A DNA stretch of 64,000 nt from Flammeovirgaceae bacterium UBA5585 (GTDB lineage: Bacteria > Bacteroidota > Bacteroidia > Cytophagales > Cyclobacteriaceae): contig DILT01000016.1 in the NCBI GenBank assembly GCA_002425185.1, forward strand, positions 124,001 to 188,000, read 5' to 3'. Of this stretch, positions 43,490 through 52,009 are shown one piece after another; position 1 is the first letter of the stretch; each line of letters opens with the position of its first letter. Position numbers and translations under genes: made by a program. The notes below the pieces were generated by a model. That model saw nothing but the letters and a program-made list of their open reading frames with translations. It was not told the DNA's origin and did no database searches.

Positions 43490-44647
43490 TTATACTTCAA
43501 ATGGTGTCCACTTTTCCTTACTGCTGCCACTTTTTACAACACTATCAATAAATGCCATACCCCGAATGCCATCATCAACCGATGGAAAATCGAGAAGCGG
43601 TGACGGTTTTGTTCCATCCAACCGGGCGGATAACGTGAGGGCAAAATTGCGATACAGGTTAGCGAAAGCTTCCAGGTACCCTTCGGGGTGACCTCCAGGA
43701 GTTCGAGTATTAAAAGCAGCTTCTGCGTTTATGAAGCCATTGGTGCCAGCCTTTAGAATTTGTGTTGGCTTGTCGAGCCATTTTACAATAAGTGTATTGG
43801 GATCCATCTGAGCCCACTCCAATCCACCGTGCTCACCATAAATACGAATTCGCAGGGCATTTTCTTCCCCTGCTGCTATTTGTGTTGCTACAAGCACTCC
43901 GGCAGCACCATTATCAAATTTTAATAACACATTTCCATCATCATCGAGGGCCCTGCCCGGAACTACAATGTTAAGATCGGCACACAGGTGCGTGATCTTT
44001 AATCCCGAAATAAACTCTGCCAGATGTGCTGCATGTGTTCCAATGTCGCCCATGGCCCCTGCTTTACCAGACCGTTTTGGATCAGTACGCCAGGCAGCCT
44101 GAGCATTACCCTCCCGTTCACTCATTTTACTGAGCCATCCTTGCGGATATTCAACCATAATTTTCCTGATTTTTCCAAATACACCTTCACGAACCATTGC
44201 CCGTGCTTGCCGCACCATAGGATAGCCTGAGTAGGTGTGAGTCAGACACAATAACAAACCGGTTTCCTCAACTTTCTTTTTAAGTTGACGGGCCTCATCC
44301 AGGGTAAGCGTAATGGGCTTTTCAATAACAACATGGAAACCCTTTTCAAGCGCCATCATGGCTGGTCCAAAATGCGCAAAATTTGGTGTTACAATTGTTA
44401 CGAAATCAAGACGCTTATCGGAAGGAAGTTTAGCTTCCTTCTCCAGCATTTCTTCATAGGTCAGGTAGGTTCGGTCATCTTCCAGAAAAATCATCCGGCC
44501 ACTTTCTTTGGCAGATTCAGGGCTTATACTGAGGGCACCGGCCACAATCTCAATCAAACCATCCATATTGGCTGCAATCCGGTGAATGGCTCCAATAAAA
44601 GCATCCTTACCTCCACCTACCATGCCCATGCGTAATTTTCTATTCAC
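43490..44647 (-). CDS. Gfo/Idh/MocA family oxidoreductase
   Basis: This is an NAD(P)-dependent dehydrogenase of 385 residues. The N-terminal Rossmann fold (GMVGGGKDAFIGAIHR) is followed by VIEKPITLTLDEA, with the catalytic Lys of EKP, and later GAMGDIGTHAAHLAE, which contains the His of the family active site. The substrate is a sugar or inositol derivative; with the two TIM-barrel isomerases it forms the standard set used for keto-sugar interconversion. It heads the minus-strand operon, divergent from the NupG-like transporter across a LacI-type operator. Confidence 0.93.
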   Translation of the reverse strand: MNRKLRMGMVGGGKDAFIGAIHRIAANMDGLIEIVAGALSISPESAKESGRMIFLEDDRTYLTYEEMLEKEAKLPSDKRLDFVTIVTPNFAHFGPAMMALEKGFHVVIEKPITLTLDEARQLKKKVEETGLLLCLTHTYSGYPMVRQARAMVREGVFGKIRKIMVEYPQGWLSKMSEREGNAQAAWRTDPKRSGKAGAMGDIGTHAAHLAEFISGLKITHLCADLNIVVPGRALDDDGNVLLKFDNGAAGVLVATQIAAGEENALRIRIYGEHGGLEWAQMDPNTLIVKWLDKPTQILKAGTNGFINAEAAFNTRTPGGHPEGYLEAFANLYRNFALTLSARLDGTKPSPLLDFPSVDDGIRGMAFIDSVVKSGSSKEKWTPFEV

Positions 44648-44713
44648 ATTAAATAAGGTTTAGTGTTCCTGAGCAATATATCGAAAAGAAGTAAAACCTG
44701 AGGGTAGATTTTA

Positions 44714-44727
44714 TGCAAACGTTTGCA
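44714..44727. promoter_or_regulatory. LacI-family operator (perfect 14-bp palindrome)
   Basis: TGCAAACGTTTGCA is a perfect palindrome matching the LacI/GalR operator core. It lies in the 125-bp gap between the divergent Gfo/Idh/MocA operon (44647) and transporter (44773). A related, imperfect site is at 38270-38283. The cognate regulator is not in the window. Confidence 0.75.
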
Positions 44728-44772
44728 ATTTGTTTATGTACTTGCGCAATCGATTTATTCGTGCAATTTTAG

Positions 44773-46074
44773 ATGCTCAATCCGATTCAAACCATGGCTA
44801 CTCCACACACTAATCTTAACCTGCGTTTAAGCGTAATGATGTTCTTCCAGTTTTTTATCTGGGGCGGTTTCTTTGTTACCATGGGTAGCTACCTGTTGGA
44901 AGCCTTCAAAGGCACGGAAGGAATCAACTCCATAATCGGCAGTGCCTATGCAACGCACAATTGGGCAGGATTACTGGCTCCTTTGTTTGTTGGCCTTATT
45001 GCTGACCGCTACATCAATGCTGAAAAGGTGAATGCATTTTGTCACTTGGTTGGCGCTGGTTTGCTATGGTATGCGGCACAACTAACTGATCCTGGAACTT
45101 TCATCTGGGTGATGTTTGCGTACTTCATGCTATTTATGCCTACGCTGGCATTAGTCAATGCCATTGCCTTTGCCAACATCGAAAATCCTGACAAACAATT
45201 TCCGGCTATTCGGGTGTGGGGAACCATTGGTTGGATTGTTGCCGGATTAGTTGTTGCCCAAACGGTTTTGGGTTGGGTTGATATTCCGCTTATAAAAATG
45301 CTTACCGGTGTTGAAAATGCGCAGGCCACTAACATCCCCTTAAAGATGTGCGCGATCATGTCGCTTATTTATGGCCTCTACAGTTTCACCTTACCCGCAG
45401 CACCGCCACAGGCAAAAGGTCAGGCGTTTAGTTTCAGCAAAGCCCTCGGTCTGGATGCCATTAAACTTATGGGCGAACGTAACTTTGGCATTTTCGCGTT
45501 ATGCAGTTTTCTGATTTGTATTCCATTGGCCTTCTACTATGCCCGCACAAATGATTTTATTACCGCCATGGCCTTTGGCGAAAAGTCTGCTTCCTTCATG
45601 ACCATTGGTCAGGTGAGCGAAGTGTTGTTTATGCTGCTCGTACCCTTTTTTATTATTCGGTTAGGGGTAAAATGGATGCTGTTGGTAGGTATGCTCGCCT
45701 GGACTTTGCGTTACTTTCTGTTTGCAAGTTTTCCTGAATCTTCTGCACTACTAATAATGGGGATTGCGCTTCATGGAATTTGTTACGATTTCTTCTTTGT
45801 TACCGGCCAGCTGTATGTTGATCGCAAAGCACCTAAGGACATACGCGCCAGTGCACAAGGATTATTTGCTTTATTAACGTATGGTGCCGGTATGTTAATT
45901 GGTAATTACATATTAGGCTGGTGGGGCGACCGTATCCAATTGGATGGCTCCTCCACAGCCGGTTGGCTGCAGGGTGCCTTTACTTTTTGGATTATGCCTT
46001 CTTCCATAGCCCTGGGTGTAGCCATTCTTTTCTTCTTTACTTTTTGGGAAAAGAAAGATGAAATAAAAGCTTAA
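44773..46074 (+). CDS. MFS transporter, nucleoside:H+ symporter (NupG)-like
   Basis: The 433 residues form 12 membrane segments typical of the major facilitator superfamily. The start FFQFFIWGGFFVTMGSYL and the loop FANIENPDKQFPAIRVWGTIGWI match the NupG/XapB-like nucleoside symporter group, which in Bacteroidota often serves sugar loci. Given its shared operator with the keto-sugar operon, the substrate is more likely a glycoside or sugar than a nucleoside; this is inference. ATG 44773 is taken; ATG 44794 would also be possible. Confidence 0.9.
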   Translation: MLNPIQTMATPHTNLNLRLSVMMFFQFFIWGGFFVTMGSYLLEAFKGTEGINSIIGSAYATHNWAGLLAPLFVGLIADRYINAEKVNAFCHLVGAGLLWYAAQLTDPGTFIWVMFAYFMLFMPTLALVNAIAFANIENPDKQFPAIRVWGTIGWIVAGLVVAQTVLGWVDIPLIKMLTGVENAQATNIPLKMCAIMSLIYGLYSFTLPAAPPQAKGQAFSFSKALGLDAIKLMGERNFGIFALCSFLICIPLAFYYARTNDFITAMAFGEKSASFMTIGQVSEVLFMLLVPFFIIRLGVKWMLLVGMLAWTLRYFLFASFPESSALLIMGIALHGICYDFFFVTGQLYVDRKAPKDIRASAQGLFALLTYGAGMLIGNYILGWWGDRIQLDGSSTAGWLQGAFTFWIMPSSIALGVAILFFFTFWEKKDEIKA

Positions 46075-46080
46075 CCCTTG

Positions 46081-47052
46081 CTAACTATAGGTGGTTTTCA
46101 TAATTGCTTTTACTTCCTGAAGTGATTTAAAGACTGAAAATGTTTTACCCTGCGTACGAAGCGCCCCTAAGGTATTTCCATATTGGGCAGCTGTAATATA
46201 CCCGACAGAATCTTCAAGCAAGCCATAACCTACACCTCCTGCAAATGAGTCTCCGCAGCCGGTTGTGTCGATTACCTCTTTAACCTTCACTGCAGGAACC
46301 ATCGTTTCAACAACTTTGCGGTTTTCCTTATAGTAAACCAGACAACCAGTTGAATCAGCTGTAATATACACACATCGCACACCTTGATTAAGGCAATGTG
46401 TTGCAAACTTCAATAACTCTACTCTATCCAGGTGGGATGTATCGGTGTAGTCGCTTGTCTCGTATTCCTTTTTAAACCACGAGGCATGAGCCTCCTCCAG
46501 GTTCATTTTTAATACATCAATATACGGAAGCCACTGATCGCGATCGATCCAGAATTTTCGCTGGCGTTCGCCATTAAAGAGGCAGGCGGTTGTTGGGCCG
46601 TGTGCATCGAATATTATTGTTCCTTTACTTTTACTTTTAATGAACTTCAGCGTATCCATTGAAATCTCATAATCACTGATCGGAACAAAAACAAAAGCAT
46701 CACAATCCAGGATATCCTTAACATCATCAGGCAAAATAGGATCCATGAATCCGGTTTGTCGCTCAACACGATTGTTCATGTCCAGAAATTTTAAGCTGAT
46801 AATATCACCCTGATCATTTTTGGTAGTAATACATTTTGTATTGATACCCTTGTAACCCGCGAAAACTTCTTTTACATTATCGAGGTCAACTTTGCGTACA
46901 TGTGCCACCGGAAAAATTTCCAATTGATCACCCGCCATAATAGACAGGGCGATTACCGGGTGGGTAATACAACCCCACTTCTGGATCAGGTCGCCATTAT
47001 GCGTTACAATATGATCGCGGGGTATGGGGCCAAGAACTGCAATTCGTCTCAT
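46081..47052 (-). CDS. PfkB-family carbohydrate kinase
   Basis: This is a ribokinase-like enzyme of 323 residues. The ATP/anion-hole signature DTTGCGDSFAGGVGYG near 263-278 supplies the catalytic Asp. The N-terminal Gly-Gly sugar motif is weak (GPIPRDHI, then IMAGDQLE), so the substrate is unclear; sugars and nucleosides are both possible. Cytosolic. It is last in a four-gene minus operon (MFS, DUF3179, ROK, PfkB) with a 5-bp gap to the ROK gene. It converges with the NupG-like gene at 6 bp. Confidence 0.88.
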   Translation of the reverse strand: MRRIAVLGPIPRDHIVTHNGDLIQKWGCITHPVIALSIMAGDQLEIFPVAHVRKVDLDNVKEVFAGYKGINTKCITTKNDQGDIISLKFLDMNNRVERQTGFMDPILPDDVKDILDCDAFVFVPISDYEISMDTLKFIKSKSKGTIIFDAHGPTTACLFNGERQRKFWIDRDQWLPYIDVLKMNLEEAHASWFKKEYETSDYTDTSHLDRVELLKFATHCLNQGVRCVYITADSTGCLVYYKENRKVVETMVPAVKVKEVIDTTGCGDSFAGGVGYGLLEDSVGYITAAQYGNTLGALRTQGKTFSVFKSLQEVKAIMKTTYS

Positions 47053-47057
47053 AAGTT

Positions 47058-47975
47058 TTAATTTTCTGTTAGAAAGGCTGCTCCAAAAACACCTGCACTG
47101 TCGCCCAACAGTGGCTTCACTACAGGTGTATCCAGGCGATCGTTAAAAACATATTGTTTAAGATAATTAATTCCTTCAGTATAAATAGAGGGAATATTAC
47201 CTACACCTCCGCCAATAACGATTACATCCGGATCAAGAATGTTGATTACCACGCTCAAGGCTTTGCCAAACATTTCGTGCAACCGATGAATCGTCTTAAC
47301 TGCTACCGTGTCTGATTGATCAACCGCGCGGGCATGGATTTCTTTCAACTTAAGTGATTGCCCGCTTTGTTCTCGATAATAGCGCTCCAATGCGGGTCCG
47401 GCAATGACATTTTCAACACAGCCAACTTTACCACAATAACATTTCCCTCCGGATTCATCCAGAAAATTATGCCCCCACTCACCCGCTATTCCCTGCAAAC
47501 CGTTAATTACTCTGTTGTTTACCACAATGCCACCGCCACAACCTGTGCCCATAATCACACCGAAAACAACTTCTGCCTTTGGAAATTTCTCTTTCACAAC
47601 ACCCAAACGCGTTTCAGCCAATGCAAAACAGTTGGCATCATTTGCAGTAAGTACTTTTATCCCCAATAATTTTTCAAGATCCTGTTGAAGCGGTTTAAAA
47701 TTAAGAACTGTTGAATTACTGTTTTTAAAAAGACCGGTATGTGGATCCATGGTACCGGGTGTACCAATACCAATCTTCTCCGGACGATAGCCTGCTTTGG
47801 CCTCCATCATATCCACCAGCCTCTTTATTTGATTGAGCACATGTTCATAGCCAAGGTTCGCTTCCGTGGAAACACGATCGCGAAAAATAGATTCAGCACT
47901 GGAGGAAGATTTCATGATAATACCTTCCACTTTTGTACCGCCTAAATCAATTCCCCAAAGTTCTTTCTTGTTCAT
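47058..47975 (-). CDS. ROK-family sugar kinase
   Basis: The protein has 305 residues and starts MNKKELWGIDLGGTKVEG, the ATP-phosphate motif. The ROK zinc site is CYCGKVGCVE and the catalytic region LTANDANCFALAE. It phosphorylates a hexose, probably glucose or fructose derived from the transported sugar. It differs from the glucokinase at 23331 and may be specific for another sugar. An ATG two codons earlier (47981) would add MI only. It lies between DUF3179 and PfkB genes. Confidence 0.92.
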   Translation of the reverse strand: MNKKELWGIDLGGTKVEGIIMKSSSSAESIFRDRVSTEANLGYEHVLNQIKRLVDMMEAKAGYRPEKIGIGTPGTMDPHTGLFKNSNSTVLNFKPLQQDLEKLLGIKVLTANDANCFALAETRLGVVKEKFPKAEVVFGVIMGTGCGGGIVVNNRVINGLQGIAGEWGHNFLDESGGKCYCGKVGCVENVIAGPALERYYREQSGQSLKLKEIHARAVDQSDTVAVKTIHRLHEMFGKALSVVINILDPDVIVIGGGVGNIPSIYTEGINYLKQYVFNDRLDTPVVKPLLGDSAGVFGAAFLTEN

Positions 47976-47986
47976 GATCATAAAAA

Positions 47987-49177
47987 CTACTTATTCTCAC
48001 CTGAGTACTGTGTTGTTTCCTTATGAAAGGTACGCCAGGAATGCCAAAATTCCTGATAGCCTTGGACACGATTGAGCCGACTGTTTACCAGAGCACCTTC
48101 AACACATTCTCCACTCATATTCCATGGTGAGTTTGTTTGTACATCTTTAATAGCATCGCTTTCGGAGTCATAAAAGAAGGTTAATGAATCACGATTCCAG
48201 ATATGAAATGAAGCGGAATCTGACTGCATATAAATAAGCAAAGGCACTCCACCTAAGGTATCGTTGATCAATCTTTTTTCCAGTAGCTCATTCCAATCGT
48301 ATGCGCGTGAATATTTCTTAACCGTTACACCCACTACCCATGATTTATCTTTCCAGGATAGTGAGTCGAGGTATTCCAGGTGACTTTCAATAGTTCCCTT
48401 ATCAAAACCCTCGAGCTTTTTATATTTTTCAAGATATAGGCTATCAGCCTGAAGAATTTTTGAAGTTGGATAGAGCGCAAGCCATGATCGCAATGACATT
48501 TGTTGAGTCGGGAGTTCCTCCAGTGCGCTACCCGTTAACGGGCCGATAATGGCCTCTCCGGTGGCCTGACGCCACCAGCTTTTTGTTGATGCATCTTCAA
48601 ACATAGCATTGAAATGATCCATACCCACCAGCCTGAAATTTTCCGGTTTGCCGTTCACCATCGGACTAAATACCCGACCTGTGCGGCAAACTGTACAATA
48701 GGTAACCATAACCGGAACTCCACCAACACTATCACGCACCTGGTGATGGTAGCCGATGATTTCGATGGGATAAGCTTTTGCCTCACCATTTACCAGTACG
48801 CCAACCACTAAACTGGATTGATCAACTTTATTGTCTATGCTGTTACTGAATACAACATGTTTAGGCTGATGGAACATTTTGTCGGCCAAAAAGCGGAAGT
48901 TGAACATGTAAAATACAACACCATACAAAATTATACCTGCACCTAATGCTGCTTTCCACCCTACCTCTAATTTAGTAAATGCTTTCGCGACACTCCCTAA
49001 AAGTAAAATCCAGCCAATAATTCGTAATACCAGAATATTATTGTGCAGAAAATAAGCAACTGATATGCTTTCCTGCTGCTGACTGCCCGGAAAGGGCATA
49101 ATAAAATACACCCTTAAAATCTCAAGAGATATTAAGTAGACAATGGTTAGTACAATAACTATCCTTACAATTTTCAT
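47987..49177 (-). CDS. DUF3179 membrane protein
   Basis: The first 105 residues contain about three membrane segments (IVRIVIVLTIVYLISLEI, NILVLRIIGWILLLG, AALGAGIILYGVVFYMF). The rest is a DUF3179 domain: GGVPVMVTYCTVCRTGRVF, FRLVGMDHFNAMFED and WWRQATGEAIIGPL. The conserved CxxC (TYCTVC) and His may bind a metal or cofactor. The function of the family is unknown. It sits inside a sugar-uptake operon (2 bp after the SLC45-like transporter gene, about 10 bp before ROK), which offers no obvious explanation. Confidence 0.9.
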   Translation of the reverse strand: MKIVRIVIVLTIVYLISLEILRVYFIMPFPGSQQQESISVAYFLHNNILVLRIIGWILLLGSVAKAFTKLEVGWKAALGAGIILYGVVFYMFNFRFLADKMFHQPKHVVFSNSIDNKVDQSSLVVGVLVNGEAKAYPIEIIGYHHQVRDSVGGVPVMVTYCTVCRTGRVFSPMVNGKPENFRLVGMDHFNAMFEDASTKSWWRQATGEAIIGPLTGSALEELPTQQMSLRSWLALYPTSKILQADSLYLEKYKKLEGFDKGTIESHLEYLDSLSWKDKSWVVGVTVKKYSRAYDWNELLEKRLINDTLGGVPLLIYMQSDSASFHIWNRDSLTFFYDSESDAIKDVQTNSPWNMSGECVEGALVNSRLNRVQGYQEFWHSWRTFHKETTQYSGENK

Positions 49178-49179
49178 TG

Positions 49180-50517
49180 TTAGTGACTCATGCCTCCTTT
49201 TAGTTCAACAATTTGGTTCGTAGTTGGCTTAACACGAATAAATAACACCGCTATGGCTGCCAGCGCCAGCAGTACTCCGGCAAATAAAATAGCATAGCGC
49301 GAATCGTTGTTAAGGAAATGCTTGATTACAAATCCAAAAGTTAGGTTTTGCAAAATCATAGGAATAACAATCATCATATTCACGATGCCCATATATACTC
49401 CATAGCGCTCTTTGGGTATGGAACCCACTACCATCAGGTAAGGTATGCCCATCATGCTGGCCCACCCTACACCAAAGCCGGTAATGGCAACGAACAATAA
49501 AGTCTTATCGGTAATAAACGGAAACCAGATAAATCCTGCAGCTGCCAGACATAAGCATAAAAAATGCACCATCTTAGGACTATACTTCTTCGCGAGCCAG
49601 GCCAATCCAAAAGCCGTTAGAAAGGTAACAATGTTGTACCATCCATTAACCAAACCCGTTAAACTCACAGCATTTTCGTAACCCTCAGGATTGGTGGAGG
49701 GCGTTGCGCTAAAAATAGAAAGTGCAATACTTTTGGATGAATTCTGCCAATAGCAAAACAAGGCATACCATTGAAATAAATAAACCAGCGCAAGTTGCCA
49801 CATAACCATCGGCATATCCTTAATGGCCTCAGCAATATCCTTGAAGGAGCCAAAAAGACTTAAAGGTTTCGAGCGGATTTCTTCCAACTCTTCAGGTGAT
49901 GGCGGAATTTCCGGTGTGGTGCGAATACTCCACCAAACGGAAGTGATCGAACAAAAAGCTCCCAGGAAAAAAGAAGCGAATACCCAGTTCGGAATCGCAC
50001 CGGTTTTACCCACGATGATCAATGGAAAAGCAAACAGAGAGAAGTTGGCAAGGGTTTGACCTAACCCTGTGAAAAAACTTTGCGCCTGAAATCCGATGCG
50101 CTGTTGGTCCTCCGGCAACTTATCGGCAATAAACGCACGGTAAGGCTCCATAGCGGTATTGTTACCGGCATCCAATATCCATAACAAACCAGCCGCCATC
50201 CACAACGAACTGCTGAATGGATAAATCAACAACGTGATACTGCATAATAAAGCACCGATAAAAAAGTAAGGATGCCGTCTGCCCCAGCGCGGATGCCAGG
50301 TTTTATCACTGAGGGCCCCAATGATGGGCTGAACTAACAGACCTGTAACTGGCCCGGCAAGGTTCAATAACGGAATTTCATCAGGAGCTGCACCCAAAAA
50401 ATCATAGATGGGATTAACGGCACTCTGTTGTAAACCAAAGCTGTATTGAATGCCAAAGAAACCGACATTCATATTGATGATTTGCCAGAAAGATAACGAG
50501 GGTTTATAGGCCGACAT
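49180..50517 (-). CDS. SLC45/GPH-type MFS sugar:proton symporter
   Basis: This is a 445-residue, 12-segment transporter. The hallmark loop between segments 2 and 3, GALSDKTWHPRWGRRHPYFF, and the Pro- and Glu-rich cytosolic loop (RTTPEIPPSPEELEEI) match the SLC45-like sucrose/maltose symporters of bacteria. It should bring an alpha-glucoside such as maltose, trehalose or sucrose into the cell. It is first in the operon with DUF3179, ROK and PfkB. The 112-bp gap upstream may carry a promoter; I see only an inexact -7 TAATATTTG on the minus strand. Confidence 0.9.
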   Translation of the reverse strand: MSAYKPSLSFWQIINMNVGFFGIQYSFGLQQSAVNPIYDFLGAAPDEIPLLNLAGPVTGLLVQPIIGALSDKTWHPRWGRRHPYFFIGALLCSITLLIYPFSSSLWMAAGLLWILDAGNNTAMEPYRAFIADKLPEDQQRIGFQAQSFFTGLGQTLANFSLFAFPLIIVGKTGAIPNWVFASFFLGAFCSITSVWWSIRTTPEIPPSPEELEEIRSKPLSLFGSFKDIAEAIKDMPMVMWQLALVYLFQWYALFCYWQNSSKSIALSIFSATPSTNPEGYENAVSLTGLVNGWYNIVTFLTAFGLAWLAKKYSPKMVHFLCLCLAAAGFIWFPFITDKTLLFVAITGFGVGWASMMGIPYLMVVGSIPKERYGVYMGIVNMMIVIPMILQNLTFGFVIKHFLNNDSRYAILFAGVLLALAAIAVLFIRVKPTTNQIVELKGGMSH

Positions 50518-50630
50518 GAAGGGACATTAGCTCATAACTTCATGCCTAAAGTATCAATTTATGCCTGAAATTTCTATAGATAGTCAGTATAAATAAATAC
50601 AAATATTACCCTCAAAATCAAGGGTTTACA

Positions 50631-51986
50631 TTACTTCATGGTAAGCGTACTTTCCCTTCTTGTACGGATATTTGCAATTACCCATTCACCCACACTGGTT
50701 CCTTGCTTAACACCTTCATCGATTGCCGGACGATAATGAATGCCACCGTACAGCCGGCTGATTGCAGCTTCATCAGAGGCATGTTTAAATGAGGTAAAAC
50801 TTCGGGGAGGCAAGCCAAATTCAAGCTCAGTTGAATCAACAAAGTTGAAATTCTCTCCCAGCAATTTAGTCAGTACTACAGATGCCGCACCGGATATTAC
50901 ACTGTGTCCGCTGGTGTGCTCGGGGAATGGCGGTGTTTGAAGCAAGGGTAGCCAGTTTTCATCAATAAACTGGTTAATGTAGGTTTCCGGCCTGACTAGT
51001 TTACTACGATACTTCTCATCCCAACAGGAAATAAATCCATCTGCCAACGCTAAGGATACAGTAGCATAGGCTTCGGCAGTTTCAAAAAAATCCTTTCCTG
51101 CGCTGGTGCAACTGATACGGGTTATATTAATCCAATGCCCCCCGGGTGAAATTTTCTTTGTGGCAAACATAACATGACCACGAACATTCATCTTAAAAGG
51201 ATTACAATCCCAGAAGTTGGCAATCGCTTCGTACTCGCTGTTTGCACTGTTTACAGCATCATAAACTTCCATCGCTTCCTGGTAGAATTTACTCTTCGGA
51301 TCCGTACTAAATGGTGTAGGCGGTGTGGGAATGAATTGGGTTGAGGAGTCAAGAACAAACGGTCTTATTTTCGTCCAGCTTGGCTCAATACCTTCCATGT
51401 AAGCCGGTGGTGTTGGCCGCCATTTGGAAGGATCATTTAACATAACTGTATACTTCTCGAAAGTACGGGTTTGTTTATAGTTGTCTTTACCCGACCAATC
51501 CAGAATATGTTTTGCTACAGCTTCACCATAGGCGAGTGAATTGTTATACATATCTTCCGGCATACCTGAATTTTTAAACCCAGTTAACGTTTGTTCATGA
51601 AAGCTGCTCATGTCGGCCTCAGAAAAGATGAGCGCTTTGCCAACAATTGACATCGCATGAACGGAGGATAACTCAAAGCAATATTTTTTGGACGAATCAG
51701 GCTGCGGAAGCGCTTCAAGGCCATTTAACTGACCAGCAAGACTTATGAATTGAGGGTTACCCGGTATTGCAGCTTCATAGGCAGCAATACTGCTATAGGC
51801 GTAAATCCGACTGGCTACAGGTGGTGAGAAGATATCATGAACAATGATATCTGTAATCTTTTTCATGGTGCGGTGCAAATGATTAGGATCAACAGCACCC
51901 GGATCAAAATCTGCATTTTCCTTTCTGTTGCAGCACACCAGCATACCGCCAGTGAGTATCACTAAAATCCACTTCCTCATATTCAT
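50631..51986 (-). CDS. Vanadium-dependent haloperoxidase/PAP2-family lipoprotein
   Basis: The 451-residue protein has a lipoprotein signal ending in LVCC and a vanadate/phosphate-binding PAP2 core: Lys and Arg in KLVRPETYIN, the SGH motif in FPEHTSGHSVISGAA, and Arg and His in RLYGGIHYRPA. Such proteins in Bacteroidota are annotated as vanadium haloperoxidases, but phosphatase activity is equally possible. It is anchored in the cell envelope. The Met at residue 3 could also be the start. It lies between the secreted GH65 enzyme and the sugar transporter. Confidence 0.92.
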   Translation of the reverse strand: MNMRKWILVILTGGMLVCCNRKENADFDPGAVDPNHLHRTMKKITDIIVHDIFSPPVASRIYAYSSIAAYEAAIPGNPQFISLAGQLNGLEALPQPDSSKKYCFELSSVHAMSIVGKALIFSEADMSSFHEQTLTGFKNSGMPEDMYNNSLAYGEAVAKHILDWSGKDNYKQTRTFEKYTVMLNDPSKWRPTPPAYMEGIEPSWTKIRPFVLDSSTQFIPTPPTPFSTDPKSKFYQEAMEVYDAVNSANSEYEAIANFWDCNPFKMNVRGHVMFATKKISPGGHWINITRISCTSAGKDFFETAEAYATVSLALADGFISCWDEKYRSKLVRPETYINQFIDENWLPLLQTPPFPEHTSGHSVISGAASVVLTKLLGENFNFVDSTELEFGLPPRSFTSFKHASDEAAISRLYGGIHYRPAIDEGVKQGTSVGEWVIANIRTRRESTLTMK

Positions 51987-52009
51987 TTCAAATGGTCGTA
52001 CAAAATTAG

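Noticed and set aside
50605..50630. Small hairpin ACCCT/AGGGT after the haloperoxidase gene
   Set aside because: Short stem with an A/T loop and no U run; too weak to call a terminator.
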